From Chloranthus sessilifolius (Eukaryota; Streptophyta; Magnoliopsida; Chloranthales; Chloranthaceae), in assembly GCA_021018995.1 (NCBI GenBank), contig CM037587.1:91571251-91635250 (forward strand): 64,000 bases of DNA, read 5' to 3'. The notes below the pieces were generated by a model. That model had not been told where the DNA came from. It worked only from the letters and a program-made list of their open reading frames with translations, and did not search any database. Made by a program: the position numbers and the translations under genes. This document shows positions 23,568-36,300 of this stretch, piece after piece. Position 1 is the stretch's first letter. Every line of letters starts with the position of its first letter.

Positions 23568-26500
23568 TCAAGTACGAATTTTAACCTTCTTTTTCGTGGT
23601 CGACCTGGGGGGTTCCTACAGTGAGGCGGGTGAATAATATGACTAACATGTTTGACGTGCCATTGAGATTCATTTAGAGTCGGTTCGATTACCTTACTAT
23701 GTGTCTCACAATACCATACAGATGTATACTATTCCTCACAATATATCGACGGATCTGCATTACTTTAACGAATGGCAGCCATGACATGGATACAAGGGCG
23801 GCCTAGAACGTCAAAACAATGGTAAGAATAAGACCTCTAATGTAAATATATATTATACTTAAATGTCGACATTGATACCTCAAAAATATTGGGTGATGAT
23901 GGTAGAACTTGACAAAATTTAGCTTCTTCGTCAGCCTCTTCCAAGATATCGGAGGCATATGGGGTTAAATCCTTTGACATCTTCTGACCTTTTATTTCTC
24001 TATCATGAAAAAGTTGGGTAACTTTTTTTCTCATTGCTTCAATAAGGGCTATTATTGGTAAACCTCTAGCATGAACTAAGATTTTATTCAAGCACTCAGA
24101 CATGTTTGTAGTCAGAAGATTGTATTTACAATCAGGGAAGAGAGCTCTAGACCACCTCCATGGTTCACTCTGTCGAAGATATATTACACCAGCAGGGCTC
24201 ACACCCTCAAGTTTCATCATTAGCTCATCATATTCTTTTACGATATATGCCCGAGTAATAAGTCAAAGTTGACTTCACAAAGCCGAATTTCTAAACTTCT
24301 CCTTGAAGTTCTTGACAATGTGAAAGAAGTAAAAGCTATGAGTGGCATTAGGAAATATTTTTATAATCGTCGATCTAATTGCATAAGCACAGTCTGAAAT
24401 TATGACAATTGCTCTATCATCATCCATGATCGCATCTTGAAGACATCAAAGAAACCATTTCCGAACATCTTTTATTTCACCATCAACTACAGTAAAAGCA
24501 ATGGGGAATAAACTGTTGTTGCCATCGACAGCTGTCGCAATTAGCATCGGGCAGAGAAATTTACCTTTTGAGTATGTTTCATTAATCAAAATTATAGGCC
24601 TCAACGTTCATCTATATTCATCGATAGAGGAACTGAATGCTCAAAAAAATTTAAGGAATGAGTCATCATATAAACATTATAGTTTTGAAGGCGTCGGGAT
24701 CAGATCTATGCAATTCTATAATATATGAAGGGAGATTAGCATAAGACGACTCTCAACCACCCCTAATATTAGCCAACACTATCTATTTCGCTTTTCACGC
24801 TTTACAATAGCTTATTATAACCCCCCAATTTATTTGAATTTCAAATATAATTATCACAGGCGCATAATCAATAACGTATGTCAACATATTCATTATTTTA
24901 GAAGCTACCCAATCACTTGAGGCTTGTCGATGACCTCCCTCTTTTTGCATAGCTACGCTAAGTGGACCGTGCTTGTGCTCCGAATTTATTATTTTAATTA
25001 TAAAAGATTCACCATCGATGTTGCCCCTATTCGCGCGAATATGCCATGGACAAATATTGTCCGTACATCTAGCAGCAATAATCCTCTTAGTTGTCTTTAT
25101 TGGTTTCAATTGAAAGTTCTCCAACACAGTATTACTCTTCAAGGAAGTGAGAAATTCTTCTCGAGAAGAAAAAGTTTTTTCGACAGTCAAAGATGTATTT
25201 CCAATCCTATTAAATCTCGGCTTTCTTACGAAACTCGCTCCTTCTAAGTTATCATCTTCAATTTCGAAGTCTGCATCTTTTAATTTATTCCCAATAATTC
25301 GTCCCTGAAATCCCACTCCAATTGAATAACTCGAGTCACTATCTGAGCCCGTATATTCAGTAATCTCATCGTCTCCTGATAGTTTCTTAATACTGTAATT
25401 CTGGGTACTAACTAAATCGAAAACTCATGTCTTCGATGGCGGAACACTCTCGTTCCTCTAATTAAAACAGATATACAATGTGTCACTCATATGTGAGATA
25501 TGACTATAATATTACACATGATTATGTAAAAAATCAATTCATAGTCACCTCTGAATTGGTGGAGAATTTTTCACCGAATTTGAGTCTTTATATACTTGCC
25601 CCTCTTAAATTACTTTCTCTTCTACACGAGTATCGAGGAGGAGATGTGGAAATAGACGTGAATACTCGAAACTGTAAAATTACTTATAAGTATCAACCAA
25701 AGGATGTGAGTCCTCATTAATAAAATTTGTCCTTTTTCGAAGGAAATGGGAGACCAACCCACCTAAAATTGGTACTCCGTTCACGCGTTTCTTTGGCAAC
25801 AGGGAAGGAAAAATTAAATCATAAGTATTGCGAGAGGTTGAATACTATGTGTATAAGAAAATAATTATAAACCATATAAAAAATTATGTAAAATACTCAC
25901 TATGAGTTTGATGGGCTCTTGAATTAGGAAACATGCGGTCATGAGTAATTCTACGATCGAAAGCATACCAGCATATATCAGTCAACTTATTGACAGTTTC
26001 TCAATTAATATTAAATAAAAGCACAAACATATAACTTCATCGACTTACCTAAATGTCTCTATTTCCTCTCATTTCTTCACTGTGTCTAAGTAGCGGTTGT
26101 GTCGTTCATTACATCCAACACCTTTACTCTGTGAGCCGTTGAATTTCTCACTACCAAATAAGCAACATAAACCAATGAATGTTTGACTACTAAATAAATT
26201 TAATTACATTTACTTCTAATCTACTAGCACATGCCTCCCTAGCATTCCTGTCTCCAGACTTTCCTTTCTTTTATGCTCGTTGAGCTTTTTTGACTCTACG
26301 GTCTTTTTAAAAATATATAGGACAATGTGAGGATAGTCAATAGGGTATAGAGTCATCATATCATGAAAGTCGGTCTCCTTGTCTATGTAAAAAATAAAGC
26401 TCCTTTCAATAGTCAGGTATCTATATCTAAACCTTAGATCCATCTGCTCCGATATTGACTTATGCAAGTCATACAACTTTCTCATAAATTCGTTATATGC

Positions 26501-26617
26501 TGCATCCCAGCTTATCGATTTCTATTTATATTTTCCGCCACTATATATCATATTATTTCCTTGGAGTTTCGATAGCCCATTATAGTGACATATTAGTATA
26601 ACTGTGTCAGTACTCAT
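23568..26617 (-). pseudogene. mudrA-type MULE transposase, near-complete architecture but inactive
   Basis: Starts at ATG 26617. The first exon has MSTDTVILICHYNG and SGGKYK, then WDAAYNEFMRKLYDL and PHIVLYIFKK (26617-26216), the N-terminal PB1-like region. After an intron comes the DNA-binding domain (25316-25000: CTDNICPWHIRANRG, EHKHGPL). The MULE core (about 24610-24240) reads KGKFLCPMLIATAVDGNN, LFPIAFTVVDGEIKD, VIISDCAYAIRS. Then WSRALFPDCKYNLLTTN and ARGLPIIALIEAMRKK, a SWIM zinc finger block (CFDVLGRPCIHVMAAI) and a C-terminal GRPRKKK ending at 23568. The first catalytic Asp block reads INETYSKGK where VDGTY/F is usual, so Asp is Asn. Several stops are present. Neighbouring Ulp1-like gene on the same strand fits a Kaonashi-type MULE. 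Confidence 0.85.
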
Positions 26618-26637
26618 AATGTGCCTGCATTCGAAAC

Positions 26638-27190
26638 CTATATATATTAATATATAAGGTATTATCCAACTCTATAAAGATTAAATAGTCCATTATAGTG
26701 ACATACTAGTATAATCGTGTCAATACCCATAATGCAACTACATGTAAAGCCTACATATATAAGGATTATCTAACTCGGATTGGTATGGAGAATATAACTA
26801 CGAACAATTAATTAGTCATCATAATATTTTATTTCATATTTCTACGATGTGTCTTATATAAAAGCCAAATAAGAAAAAAATAAAATTTTAAACCCTAATA
26901 TCTTAAAGAAGACACTAATCATGTCTTAACGAAGACACTGTCTAACGAAGGGACATCACAGTCTTATATAAAAACTACGATGCGTCTTATATAGAAACTA
27001 CTGATCGTGTCCTAAAGAAGAAACTGCCTAACGAAGGGACATCACTCTCTTATAAAAGGCTAATCTGATCATATCTTCTATAAGTAACTAACTTATAAAT
27101 AGACAATACGGTTTTATAAAAGACTTATCATGTCATCGAGAAGCAATTGACTAATAAATGGACGATATGATCTTCTAAACATTGATCATG
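26638..27190. repeat. Left copy of a ~200+ bp direct repeat
   Basis: 'tatattaatatataaggtat..ctctataaagattaaat' (26645) and 'gaagacactg..taacgaag..gacatcacagtctta' (26930-27060) recur in the same order at 28007-28210. Part of the MULE's non-coding flank. Confidence 0.7.
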
Positions 27191-27607
27191 ACTTACCACT
27201 GCTGTGATTATTCTAATTTTTTTATCAATCTATAATGCAAGCATGTCTTTACACATGCAAAACTGAAAAATAATAAAAAATTTATTTTCTAGATCATAGT
27301 TTTATATTCTATAAAGATTAAAAATCATATTTCGATTCAAACAAATAATTTAATCTATATGATATAGGTCAGAAAGATAATTCGTCATGTGTAACAATAT
27401 ACAAACCCTAAAATTTATGAATTTTTATAATTACCTACGAACAAAGGAAAAAAAAAACTTAAACTCTAAATATTAGTGTTTTAAAAAATATAAAAATATA
27501 CCCCATCATCAAAGTGAAGGTTACGATTTCACAAATTTAAAAATATCGAATAATTATCAACCCTAAAGATTAGGGTTTCACAAACAAAATAATGTTTCTA
27601 TTTGAGA

Positions 27608-27609
27608 TG

Positions 27610-27643
<34 letters not shown>
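27608..27643. repeat. (TA)n microsatellite
   Basis: Uninterrupted TA dinucleotides at the left edge of the fold-back element. Confidence 0.9.
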
Positions 27644-27646
<3 letters not shown>

Positions 27647-27669
27647 TGTGAGCAAAAAATATAGATTTT

Positions 27670-27920
27670 AAATATTTATAAATAATCCCCTGATTTGTAT
27701 TTTCTGTTTAAATAGCACCTTCATTTATTGTTATGTTAAGTGTCGTCTCTAAAAAATTAAATTGCAATTATCACATATACTATTTTTTTCTCGTGTTGGG
27801 TAATTGCACTTTCATGATAATTACACTTTGATTTTCTAGAGATGGAAATTAACAAAACATTAATTCAAGCTATTATTTAAACAAAAAAATAAAAATTAGG
27901 GGGTTATTTATAAATAAGTT
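27670..27920. mobile_element. Fold-back MITE, ~100 bp arms
   Basis: The left arm beginning 'tttataaataatcccctgat' pairs with the right arm ending 'ggggttatttataaa'. Inner phrases also pair: 'gtttaaatagc' with 'attatttaaac', 'gtctctaaaaaatt' with 'tctagagatgg', and 'gcaattatcac' with 'atgataattac'. The transcript would fold into a long hairpin. No coding potential. Confidence 0.65.
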
Positions 27921-27999
27921 AAATAAGGGTGGCATTTATATATAATGCTAAAACATAGGATATATGCTAAAACCCATATATATTTTTTTCAATACACCT

Positions 28000-28240
28000 G
28001 CATGCGAAGCGTACATATATTAATATATAAGGTATTATCTAACTCTATAAAGATTAAATAACCCAATATAGTCAATGAGATCAGTCATGTTATAGTCTTA
28101 AAGAAGATACTGATTATGTCTTTAAGAAGATACTGATTATGTCTTAAAGAAGACACTGCCTAACGAAGGAACATCACAGTCTTATATACAAACTACGACA
28201 GGTCTTATATACAAACTACAACATGACTAATCAGACTATA
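28000..28240. repeat. Right copy of the direct repeat, leading into satellite
   Basis: Matches 26638-27060 in compressed form, with a tandem doubling of 'gattatgtctt..aagaagatact', and runs directly into the 145 bp satellite at 28240. Confidence 0.65.
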
Positions 28241-28915
28241 ACATGACTGATCTTATTGACTATCAAATTTGGATCCTACCGAACTCACATGAGTCATCAT
28301 TGGACTTATAAGAGTCAGTAAATGACTCATAAGAGACACAGTCTTGAAAATTATTTATTGGTACATTACTGTTATCAGATCATAACTTGACTAATCTCAT
28401 TAACTATCAGATTTGGAGCCTACATGACTCACATGAGTCTCCCTTTGACTTATAAGAGTCAGTAAATGACTCTTATGTGACCCAATGATGTGAGATCCCT
28501 ATTGGTACATTACTATTATCAGTGTATACCATGATTGATCTTATTGATTATTAGATTTGGATCCTACAGGACTCACATGAGTCATCCTTGGACTTATAAG
28601 AGTTATTAAATGACTGATAAGAGACTTAGTCATGAAAAATCTCTATTTGTCAGTGCTCTGGTGAGTATAATATAACTTTATCGCGACTGACTATCAGTTT
28701 TGAAGCCTATATGACTCACATGAGTCTCCCTTTGACTTATAAGAGTCAGTAAATGACTCTTATGTGACCCAGTCATGTGAGATCCCTATTGGTACATCAC
28801 TATTATCAGTGTATAATATGATTGATCTTATTGACTATCAGATTTGGATCTTAGAGGACTCACATGAGTCATCCTTGGACTTATAAGAGTTAATAAATGA
28901 CTCATGAGAGACCTA
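28240..28915. repeat. Second block of the ~145-150 bp satellite
   Basis: About 4.5 units with 'gatcttattgactatcagat', 'ttggatcctacaggactcac', 'atgagtcatccttggactta' and 'taagagtcagtaaatgactc', in the same orientation as 2986-4720. It is better preserved between neighbouring units than between blocks. Confidence 0.9.
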
Positions 28916-29719
28916 TTCATAAAATAATAAATAAATCCTTTAATTATTTTTCCAACAATCAAGAAGAAAGAAAATCAATGGAAACACAAAAAAATATTCT
29001 TGCCATTTATAAACATCTATTTTACATAAATAAAATAGCATTCTTATCATTTATAAGCTCTTGACATTTATTATACATAATCATAGCAGAACATCTGAAT
29101 AGAGAATCAAAACCCTAGAAAGGTAGTGAGTTTTTATTTTAATCAGCTCATAAATCTTAACCTAGAATCATAGGCTGTGGAAAAGAACCCAAAGCCAACA
29201 AAAGTTCTTTCTAACAATAATAGATGGCAAGAAAAAGATCGAGCTTGCAATGGGTCCTAAACCCAATACGAATTTTAAACTGAAAAAAATAACAAAAATA
29301 ATGTCCCTATTTGTACCGATTTATGGTAAAACCCTACTTCAATTCCAACTCACAAAAATCATAACTACAAACCCTAAAGATTAGAGTTTTACAAAAAGAA
29401 AAAAATAAATAAACTCCACTTGTAAAATGGAGAAGACGAAGAGTGAAAGGGAGATTGAGAATTGACTCCACCTCTGCAAATGAATGCCCGCTTCGCTTTC
29501 TTCTTTTCAAATAAAGGGCATTTTCGTTATTTTCACTATGTTTAAGTAATGGCATTTTCAACATTTCCTCTTTTTTAAATATTGGCAATTTTCTCCTTTT
29601 ATTACACACGTGTTCATTTCGTTTGAAGTTAAAACTTACAAACTGAAAAGTTTGAGGGCCTTAGACCCTGTTGGGCCGTTTTATGAAGTTGGGACCCCGG
29701 TGGGTAATTAACTCATTAT
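28916..29719. other. AT-rich sequence without recognisable genes
   Basis: Contains 'aaccctaaagattaga' (29370), which also occurs near 27565. The 91-codon minus-strand frame at 29609-29334 has no recognisable motif. Confidence 0.4.
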
Positions 29720-31699
29720 TTTACTTATGGTTACTATAAAATATCTTTTGTAAGACTTTCGAAGGCAGCTGATTATTAGTGCAAATAGTTATTTGCTTTA
29801 AGCTTGAGATGAGTTTTAATGGAGAGTGATTCTTCTTCCCCGTGAGGGTTTGGTGTGATGCCCACAAGATCTTAATCTTCTCGTTATCTTCTGTTTCCCT
29901 ATTTCCTTGCTAATCCATTGAACCCATTTCCACATTCTTATTCGACTTTATACAATCCCAAAACTCTAGATCGGATTTGAGTCATTGGATTGTTTCAATT
30001 CAAAAGCCTTAGCGCGGATTTAGCGATTCCACATTAAATTTACAACCTAGAAAATGCTAGAGTTTTATCTCTAAGATTGCACATTTCACAAATTTAAACG
30101 GATCACACCGCCATATTGGACCCTAGCCGAAACAAACATGATCACTTAAGCAGGAATTCATAAAACCTAAGGTATTGCCAAGGTATTAAAATCAGAATTG
30201 GTTTGCCCGAGGTTGATACGAATTGGCCGATACCGATACGTACCAACTAATTTTATTTTTATTTAAAAAAAACTAAAATCTCGATCGAATTCAATAAGTA
30301 TCAACCAATACGTATTGGCGATACCAATACGAGATACTGATACGTATCGGTATCGACCAATTTTTGTTACCTTGGGTATTGCATTAATTTGAGATTTTAT
30401 TGCTTAATTAATTAGTTTAATTTCGACAAACTAGCATTTCATTATCATTCACATAGTTTAGGGGCGCTGTCTCGCGTCAATTTTGGTATCAAAGGCTAGG
30501 TTCCAGGTTAGGGCATATTTACATGTCATTTCAATTTCATTGAATTTTATTTCATTTGTGTGTTCACTAGTATGCACATGTTGTGTTTGTTAAAAATACT
30601 CACTTGTTGTGTAGTTCACATTTGTGTACTTATTTTTTGTTAGTTAAAATTATTCAGTCATTGTGTGGTTCATGGTTGCTTGTGCATTTTAAAATTCACG
30701 TTTCAGTGGTGTTTGTGTCGTTCATCATGCACGCCCCTCTTGCACGTCAATGCGAGTTCTTTACCGTCATGAAAGGATACTAGTGGAACAAGGAAATCGT
30801 TACACTCCAAATCCTAGGCGAAGTTCCGAAAGCTGCGATGAGATTAGAGTTAGGGATACTCCCAACATTGTGAAGCCGAATATGATCTTGATAGAGAATC
30901 TCTAAGGTCTATTCAAGTCAAAGTCCTGGATTTTGAGGGTACAGTGAATCTTAAATCCTTCGTGGGATGGTTGTCTAACATAGAGGAGTATTTTGACTCA
31001 TATGATGTATTGGATGAGTGTAAGGTTGAGTTAGCCAAAACGAGGTTGGTGAGCCATGCCAAAACCTATTAGGCTAATGTGGAGTTTTGACGCGAGTTAC
31101 TTCTAATTAAGCCCATCACACGATGAGAGGATATGAAGGAGTAACTTATTAAAAAGTAAGTTCCTTTCACGCACTACCACCTTCTATAGTATTTGGAAGC
31201 TAAAATGGATAAGTGTCATGATTTTCGCAAGTTTGAGTCTAGGAGCATCTACACTAATGAGAACTCTAATTCTGGGGTTTAACCATTGAAACTCGCAAAT
31301 ACTCCCACGAAGCTCCAGATTGATCATGGGAAAAGAGTTGTCCATGAAAGATATAATTTCGGGGTTCAACCATCGAAACCCGTGATTACTCCTCCGAATC
31401 CCCAAATCGGCAATGAGAAAGGAGCGATTAATGAAAGCCCCAAAAGTTGTGGTTATAACAAGTGATATAAGTGTCAAGGACTTGAGCACTTTGCTTATTA
31501 ATGTCGCACAAAAATTTTCGCTCAAAATTTATTGATTAAAAGAGGGAGTTCCAAAGCGTCAGAAAATATGAAAGCGGAAATCCATAAAACCTAATGTATC
31601 ACGTTTTTTGGGATCTTATTGCTTAATTAATTAATTTAATTTTGACAAACTAACATTTCATCATCATTCACGTAGTTTAGGGCCATTGTCCCACGCCAA
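29720..31699 (+). mobile_element. Element E: decayed gypsy fragment related to the composite at 49.5-59.6 kb
   Basis: 29760-30479 matches the 3' half of the 49824-50748 LTR ('gcttgagatgag', 'ggtttggtg', 'tcattcacatagtttaggg'). A degraded primer site (TGGTATCAAAGGC, about 30483) and 'aggttccaggttagggca' follow. About 30900-31180 aligns with the gag region (GWLSNIEEYFDSY, ECKVELAKTRLV) with several stops; a broken zinc knuckle (YKCQGLEHFAY) is at about 31467. At 31577-31699 the LTR 3' end recurs, so the fragment is LTR-gag-(deletion)-LTR end. Confidence 0.75.
30178..30375. mobile_element. 198 bp MITE with GATACGTATCGG core
   Basis: Terminal inverted repeats CCAAGGTA/TACCTTGG, flanked by a perfect 6 bp duplication GTATTG (30172-30177 and 30376-30381). 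The duplicate LTR piece at 31577 lacks it, confirming insertion into element E's LTR. The interior holds several copies of gatacgtatcgg and inverse forms. Confidence 0.75.
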
Positions 31700-31709
31700 T
31701 CTCTCTCTT

Positions 31710-32200
31710 AAGGTTGTGTTTGGGTTAGCTCTTATAGGAGCAGAAGCAGCTCTCTGCCTGTTTTCTATCAGAGCAAATAAAATTTATTCTGGCATAAAGT
31801 AGACAGAGAGCAGCTTTATCACTTACAATAGCTCTCTATCAGAGCAAATGAGGCAAGGAGTTGTGTTACCAACCATGAAAAAAATTATCTGCCGGAGCCA
31901 AAGAGCTACTCTTTGCCCTGCTCTCAAACTCCCAAACTCTCATTAAGAAATCATATTGTAAATATTTTTTTTTAAAGATCTTATGGCTGTGTTTGTCATT
32001 GCTCTTTAAAGGTAAAGAGCAGCTCTTTGCTCTTGCACGGAGCACTTTAATATGAGATTGTATTGGTCATAAATGCTCTTTGCCCTTTCAAAAAGTAAAA
32101 GAGCTGAATTTAAATCTCTTTAGAAGAGTAATTTAAGCATGCCTTTTTAAATGAGTTGCTCTTTGGCCCGAAAGAGCATTTCAAACACAAGCTATATTCT
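31710..32200. mobile_element. MITE(s) with TGTGTTTG termini
   Basis: 31986-32192 has inverted ends GCTGTGTTTGTCATTGCTC and GAGCATTTCAAACACAAGC. A second left-type end (TTGTGTTTGGGTTAGCTCT) at about 31716 starts a related, broken copy rich in 'gagcagctct' and 'tatcagagcaaa'. GTGTTTGG-type ends are common in plant hAT/PIF-like MITEs; superfamily not assigned. I find no clean target duplication. Confidence 0.55.
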
Positions 32201-32279
32201 CAATAGAAAAAGATTTTTTAAAAATTTATGAAAGGGCAAAGGATTAAAGTAGACTCTATAGCTCCCCTTTCATAATCTC

Positions 32280-32480
32280 ATTCTATTCGACCCACCAATT
32301 AATAATTGGGTTGGGTCAGGCTTGCGTTGTAAAGCTTGATGCGGGTTGTGCTTTGACTAGGAGTCATAAACTGGCCACGAGCCCGAGCTTAGGCCGAGCT
32401 TTGGGCCTAATTCAAACTTTCCGGGCTGGGCTTGGTTTATACTCTAACGGTGCCAAAGCTCGGTTCTTTGGCCACCCCTA
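32280..32480. repeat. GGGTTGGGTC / GCCCGAGC-rich repeat fragment
   Basis: Contains 'attgggttgggtcaggctt' and 'gagcccgagc..gggcctaa', and ends 'ctttggccacccctacga', reminiscent of one end of plant hAT-like MITEs (CAGGGGTGGCCAAA). The opposite end is not seen. Confidence 0.35.
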
Positions 32481-32658
32481 CGACCAATAGCTTAATCTTT
32501 ATAGCACTTTAAAATATTGAGGGTAATTCTGTCATTAGAAAAATTATAATAGGTGGAGAGGAGACGGGGTACGTCTGATTAAAGGAAGTCCACACTTTCA
32601 TCGACCATCCTGGTTGCGGAGCCGAATCTTCGGCTGCAAATACTGGTACAGGAACAGA

Positions 32659-32666
32659 TATAAATA
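32659..32666 (+). promoter_or_regulatory. TATA box of the JmjC gene
   Basis: TATAAATA 49 bp before the first base of the ATG (32715). This is the only well-placed TATA upstream of the first coding exon and would give a short 5' UTR. A small inverted repeat AGCCGAATCTTCGGCT lies about 30 bp upstream. Confidence 0.5.
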
Positions 32667-32714
32667 AGAGAAGCTTGGTCCTTCGGCTTGCAAATCAGTA
32701 GCGTGTAAGAGAGA

Positions 32715-33299
32715 ATGAATAAAGAGAAGCATTTGGCGGGTGAAGGAGAATCTCTCCAAATCCAACGGTTCCAACAAATCCCTTCTCTTCAACAGTTCTC
32801 ATCCCACATCGAATCAAGAAACGTACCTGCGGTAACCATTTTGTTTTTCTTCATATTAATAGTCATCATATCGTAATTATAATATCTGATCTCTCCTGAA
32901 GCTTTTGGAGGGATGCATAAGAGACTGGAAAGCTTTCTCCAAGTGGAACCCCTCTAATGGCGGTCTCGACTACTTACAGGTCCTCACCTCCGTCTTTGAT
33001 TCTTTTCTGTTGTTTCTAATCGTTCTTTCTTGATGTTTTTTTTTTTTTCTTTCTTTCTAAAAAGCGCGAGTTGGAATATTTTGTTGTTCGAAATTGATCT
33101 ATCCGATACATATCGACAGATATGCGTTGTACTCATGGTTTTAAATATTGGTTATATCCAATACATATCGACGGATATGCGTTGTACTCATGGTTTTTAA
33201 TATTGGTCGTATCCGATGCATATCGACGGATATGTGTGTACTCATGGTTTTAAATATTGGTCATATCCAATATATTGGCGAATATGTGTTTTACTCTTG

Positions 33300-33341
<42 letters not shown>

Positions 33342-36300
33342 GCAAATATATTAAAAAAATCAGTGAGAAGCTGGAAAGATACAAAAAGCCCGACCAAAAT
33401 AGGGACCAAGCACTAAGCCAAAAAGGAAAAAACTAAAAGGAGAAAATAGAAAACCCTCCACCTAGACTACGGGGGAGGGAGAGAAAAACAAGATTAGCCA
33501 AAGTCAAACAGCTCTGGGACCTCCCCAGTCCCAAGCTTGTCAAGCCTAACCCACTGGCACATCAAATCCATGATACCCTTCAAAATCAAACCCACCGGGC
33601 GACACCTCCTATGGGAAATCCTAGCATTCCTCTCGAGCCACATGCTCCAAAAGACTGCAAAGAAGCCCACCCTCCAAAAAGTCAACAACTGGCCCTCCAA
33701 GTGGGCCCCAAACCAGGAAACAAAATGAGGAGGAATATCACTAGAACAAACCCAAGCCATACCAAAGGATCTCAAGATAACTGCCCATATCTCCTCCGCT
33801 ACCCAGCGCCGAAGTAAGAGATGGGACACCATCTCTTCCTATTGCAGACACATGACACACCTATTTGTCATGACATTGCCTCGCACCAGAAGCTGATCAA
33901 TGGTCAAAACCCTTCCCCTCAACACTGTCCAGATGAAGAACTTAACTTTGGAGGGCACCGGAGCTCTCCACATCACTGCCCACTCCACTTTAACAAAAGG
34001 CCTTAGGGACACCATCCGATAGAAAGAACAAGCCGAAAACCTACCATTAGCATTATGGCACTAGCATCTAACATCACACCTTAGTCGATTCCTTCGAGCA
34101 CTATTCACACATTTCAGCAACCCAAGGAACGGAAGCACCTCTTCATCCTTAAGGACCTGCCGTGTAGCAATATTCCACACTGTCCGCCCCTCTTGATCCA
34201 ACGAGACCTCGTCCACCAAACACATAGGGGAATCCGCAATCCTATAAATGCTACGAAAATTGGCAAGCAAAGGGCTGCCACTAATCCAGGGATCCACCCA
34301 AAACCGGATGCGAGATCCATTGCCCCAACTGAAGTGGATCCCTCTCACAAAATCTGGCCAAGCCGAACAAACTCCCTTCCACCAAGCCGAAGTATTTCTG
34401 ATGCCGTTCGTCCGAATACCCCATTCCCCGCAACTCCAGCCATACTTATGAGACAACACTTGAACCCACAGACTATTCATTTCTTCCTCTAACCCAGCTC
34501 TCCATAGCCATTTATCCATCAGGGCTTTATTGACCAAATGAAAATTGCGGATGCCCAACCCTCCCGCCTCTTCAGGCAGTTGACAAATGCCCCAGTTGAA
34601 AAGGTGGTATCTCTTCTCGAGCCCTGACCTTTCCCAAAGAAAATTTCGCTGAATACACTCGAGCTTGTTAGTAAATGATTTCGGACATTTAAACATCGAG
34701 AGATAAAAAACCGGCAGACTCGTTAAAATTGACTTAACAAGGGTCAACCTACCACCACTGCTCAACAACTTGCCTTTCCAGGAGGCCATTCGAGCCTCAC
34801 ATCTTTGAATCACCGGATCCCAATCCGCCGTCGAAGGCTTGCCAATACCGAAAGAAGCCCCAAATAGCTAATTGGCAGCTGCTGAAGGGCACAATCAACC
34901 ATTGCAGCTAATCGAGACAGCAGTCCAGCCTCGACCCCAATCCCGACCATCGAGGACTTGAGAAGATTGATTTGTTGGCTCGAAACTGCTTCAAAAATTA
35001 CCAACACATATGCCATTGACTGAATCTCAGACGGGTCAGCCCTAAAGAAAAGCACTGTATCATCAACATACTAGAGATGGGTAACCACCTGACCTTGACC
35101 CCCCACCAGAATTTCGGAGATCAAGTTCCTTCGCCTAGCTTGTGATAAAAGACCCCCTAGCACTTCCCTGACTATTGTAAACAGCATGGGCAACAAGGAA
35201 TCTCCCTGCCTCAAACCTCTCGAGCTCTTAAAATAGCTAGCAGGCGAGCCATTAACCAGAATCGAAAACTAGGCCGAGGAGACACGCCTTAATCCACCCC
35301 CTCCAAATCTCTCTGAACTCGAACCGCTTCAACATATAATCCAAGCAAACCCAGCTGACCCTATCGTACGCCTTCTCCATATCCACTTTCCAAACTACCG
35401 CAGGAACTCTATCACGATGAGCACTATGCACGACTTCATGTGCCACAACCACCATATCAGTAAGCACCCTACCGTGGACAAAAGCTCCTTTGTTAGCAGA
35501 TATGATCTTACCCATAAGAAGTTTGATCCGATTCGCTAACACCTTGGCGAGACTTTTGTAAAGGCAATTCAAAAGACTGATGGGATGAAAATCTTTAATA
35601 TCCTCCACTCCCTCTGACTTCAGAATGAGGGAAATAAAAGTCGAACTAAGGCTCTGACCCAAAAAACCTCTCGCATGAAACTCCGCAAAGAACTTCAACA
35701 AATCACTCTTGAGCAAATCCCAGAAGGCCCTGAAGAACTCCATAGTAAAACCGTATGGACCCAGAAATTTATCCCTGCCGCTAAACTTGATCGCTTCCCA
35801 AATCTCCCTTTTTTCAAAGCGTCTTTCCACCTCCGCCCCCTGAGTCGGAGATAAACTAGGAAAATCGATACCATCTAGCTGTGGACGAGACATACTCTCA
35901 TTTGAGTACAACTCTAAATAAAAACCAACAATTTGCTATTTTATGCTTTTTTGGTCCATAAATACCTCCCCTTCAACCGTAATCTACCGGATCGTCTTCT
36001 TCATAACCATGGATCAAAATATCGTCCGATACCGATACGTATCGGTTTTGGACCGGAACGATACGGTAAAATGGGCTTTTATTGCCCCCCAAAAAAATAG
36101 TCAAATTATCGTTCGTATCGTCTGTATCGTTTAAATTATCGATCAATTTATCGCCAGTCCCAAAATTTTAGGGTTTTTCTATGGCCCCTTAGAAACAGTC
36201 AAATTATCGTCCATTTCGTCCAATTTATCGTTCGTATTGTCCGTATCGTCCAAATTATCGATCAATTTATCGTTCGTCCCAGAATACATTGTACTAGGAC

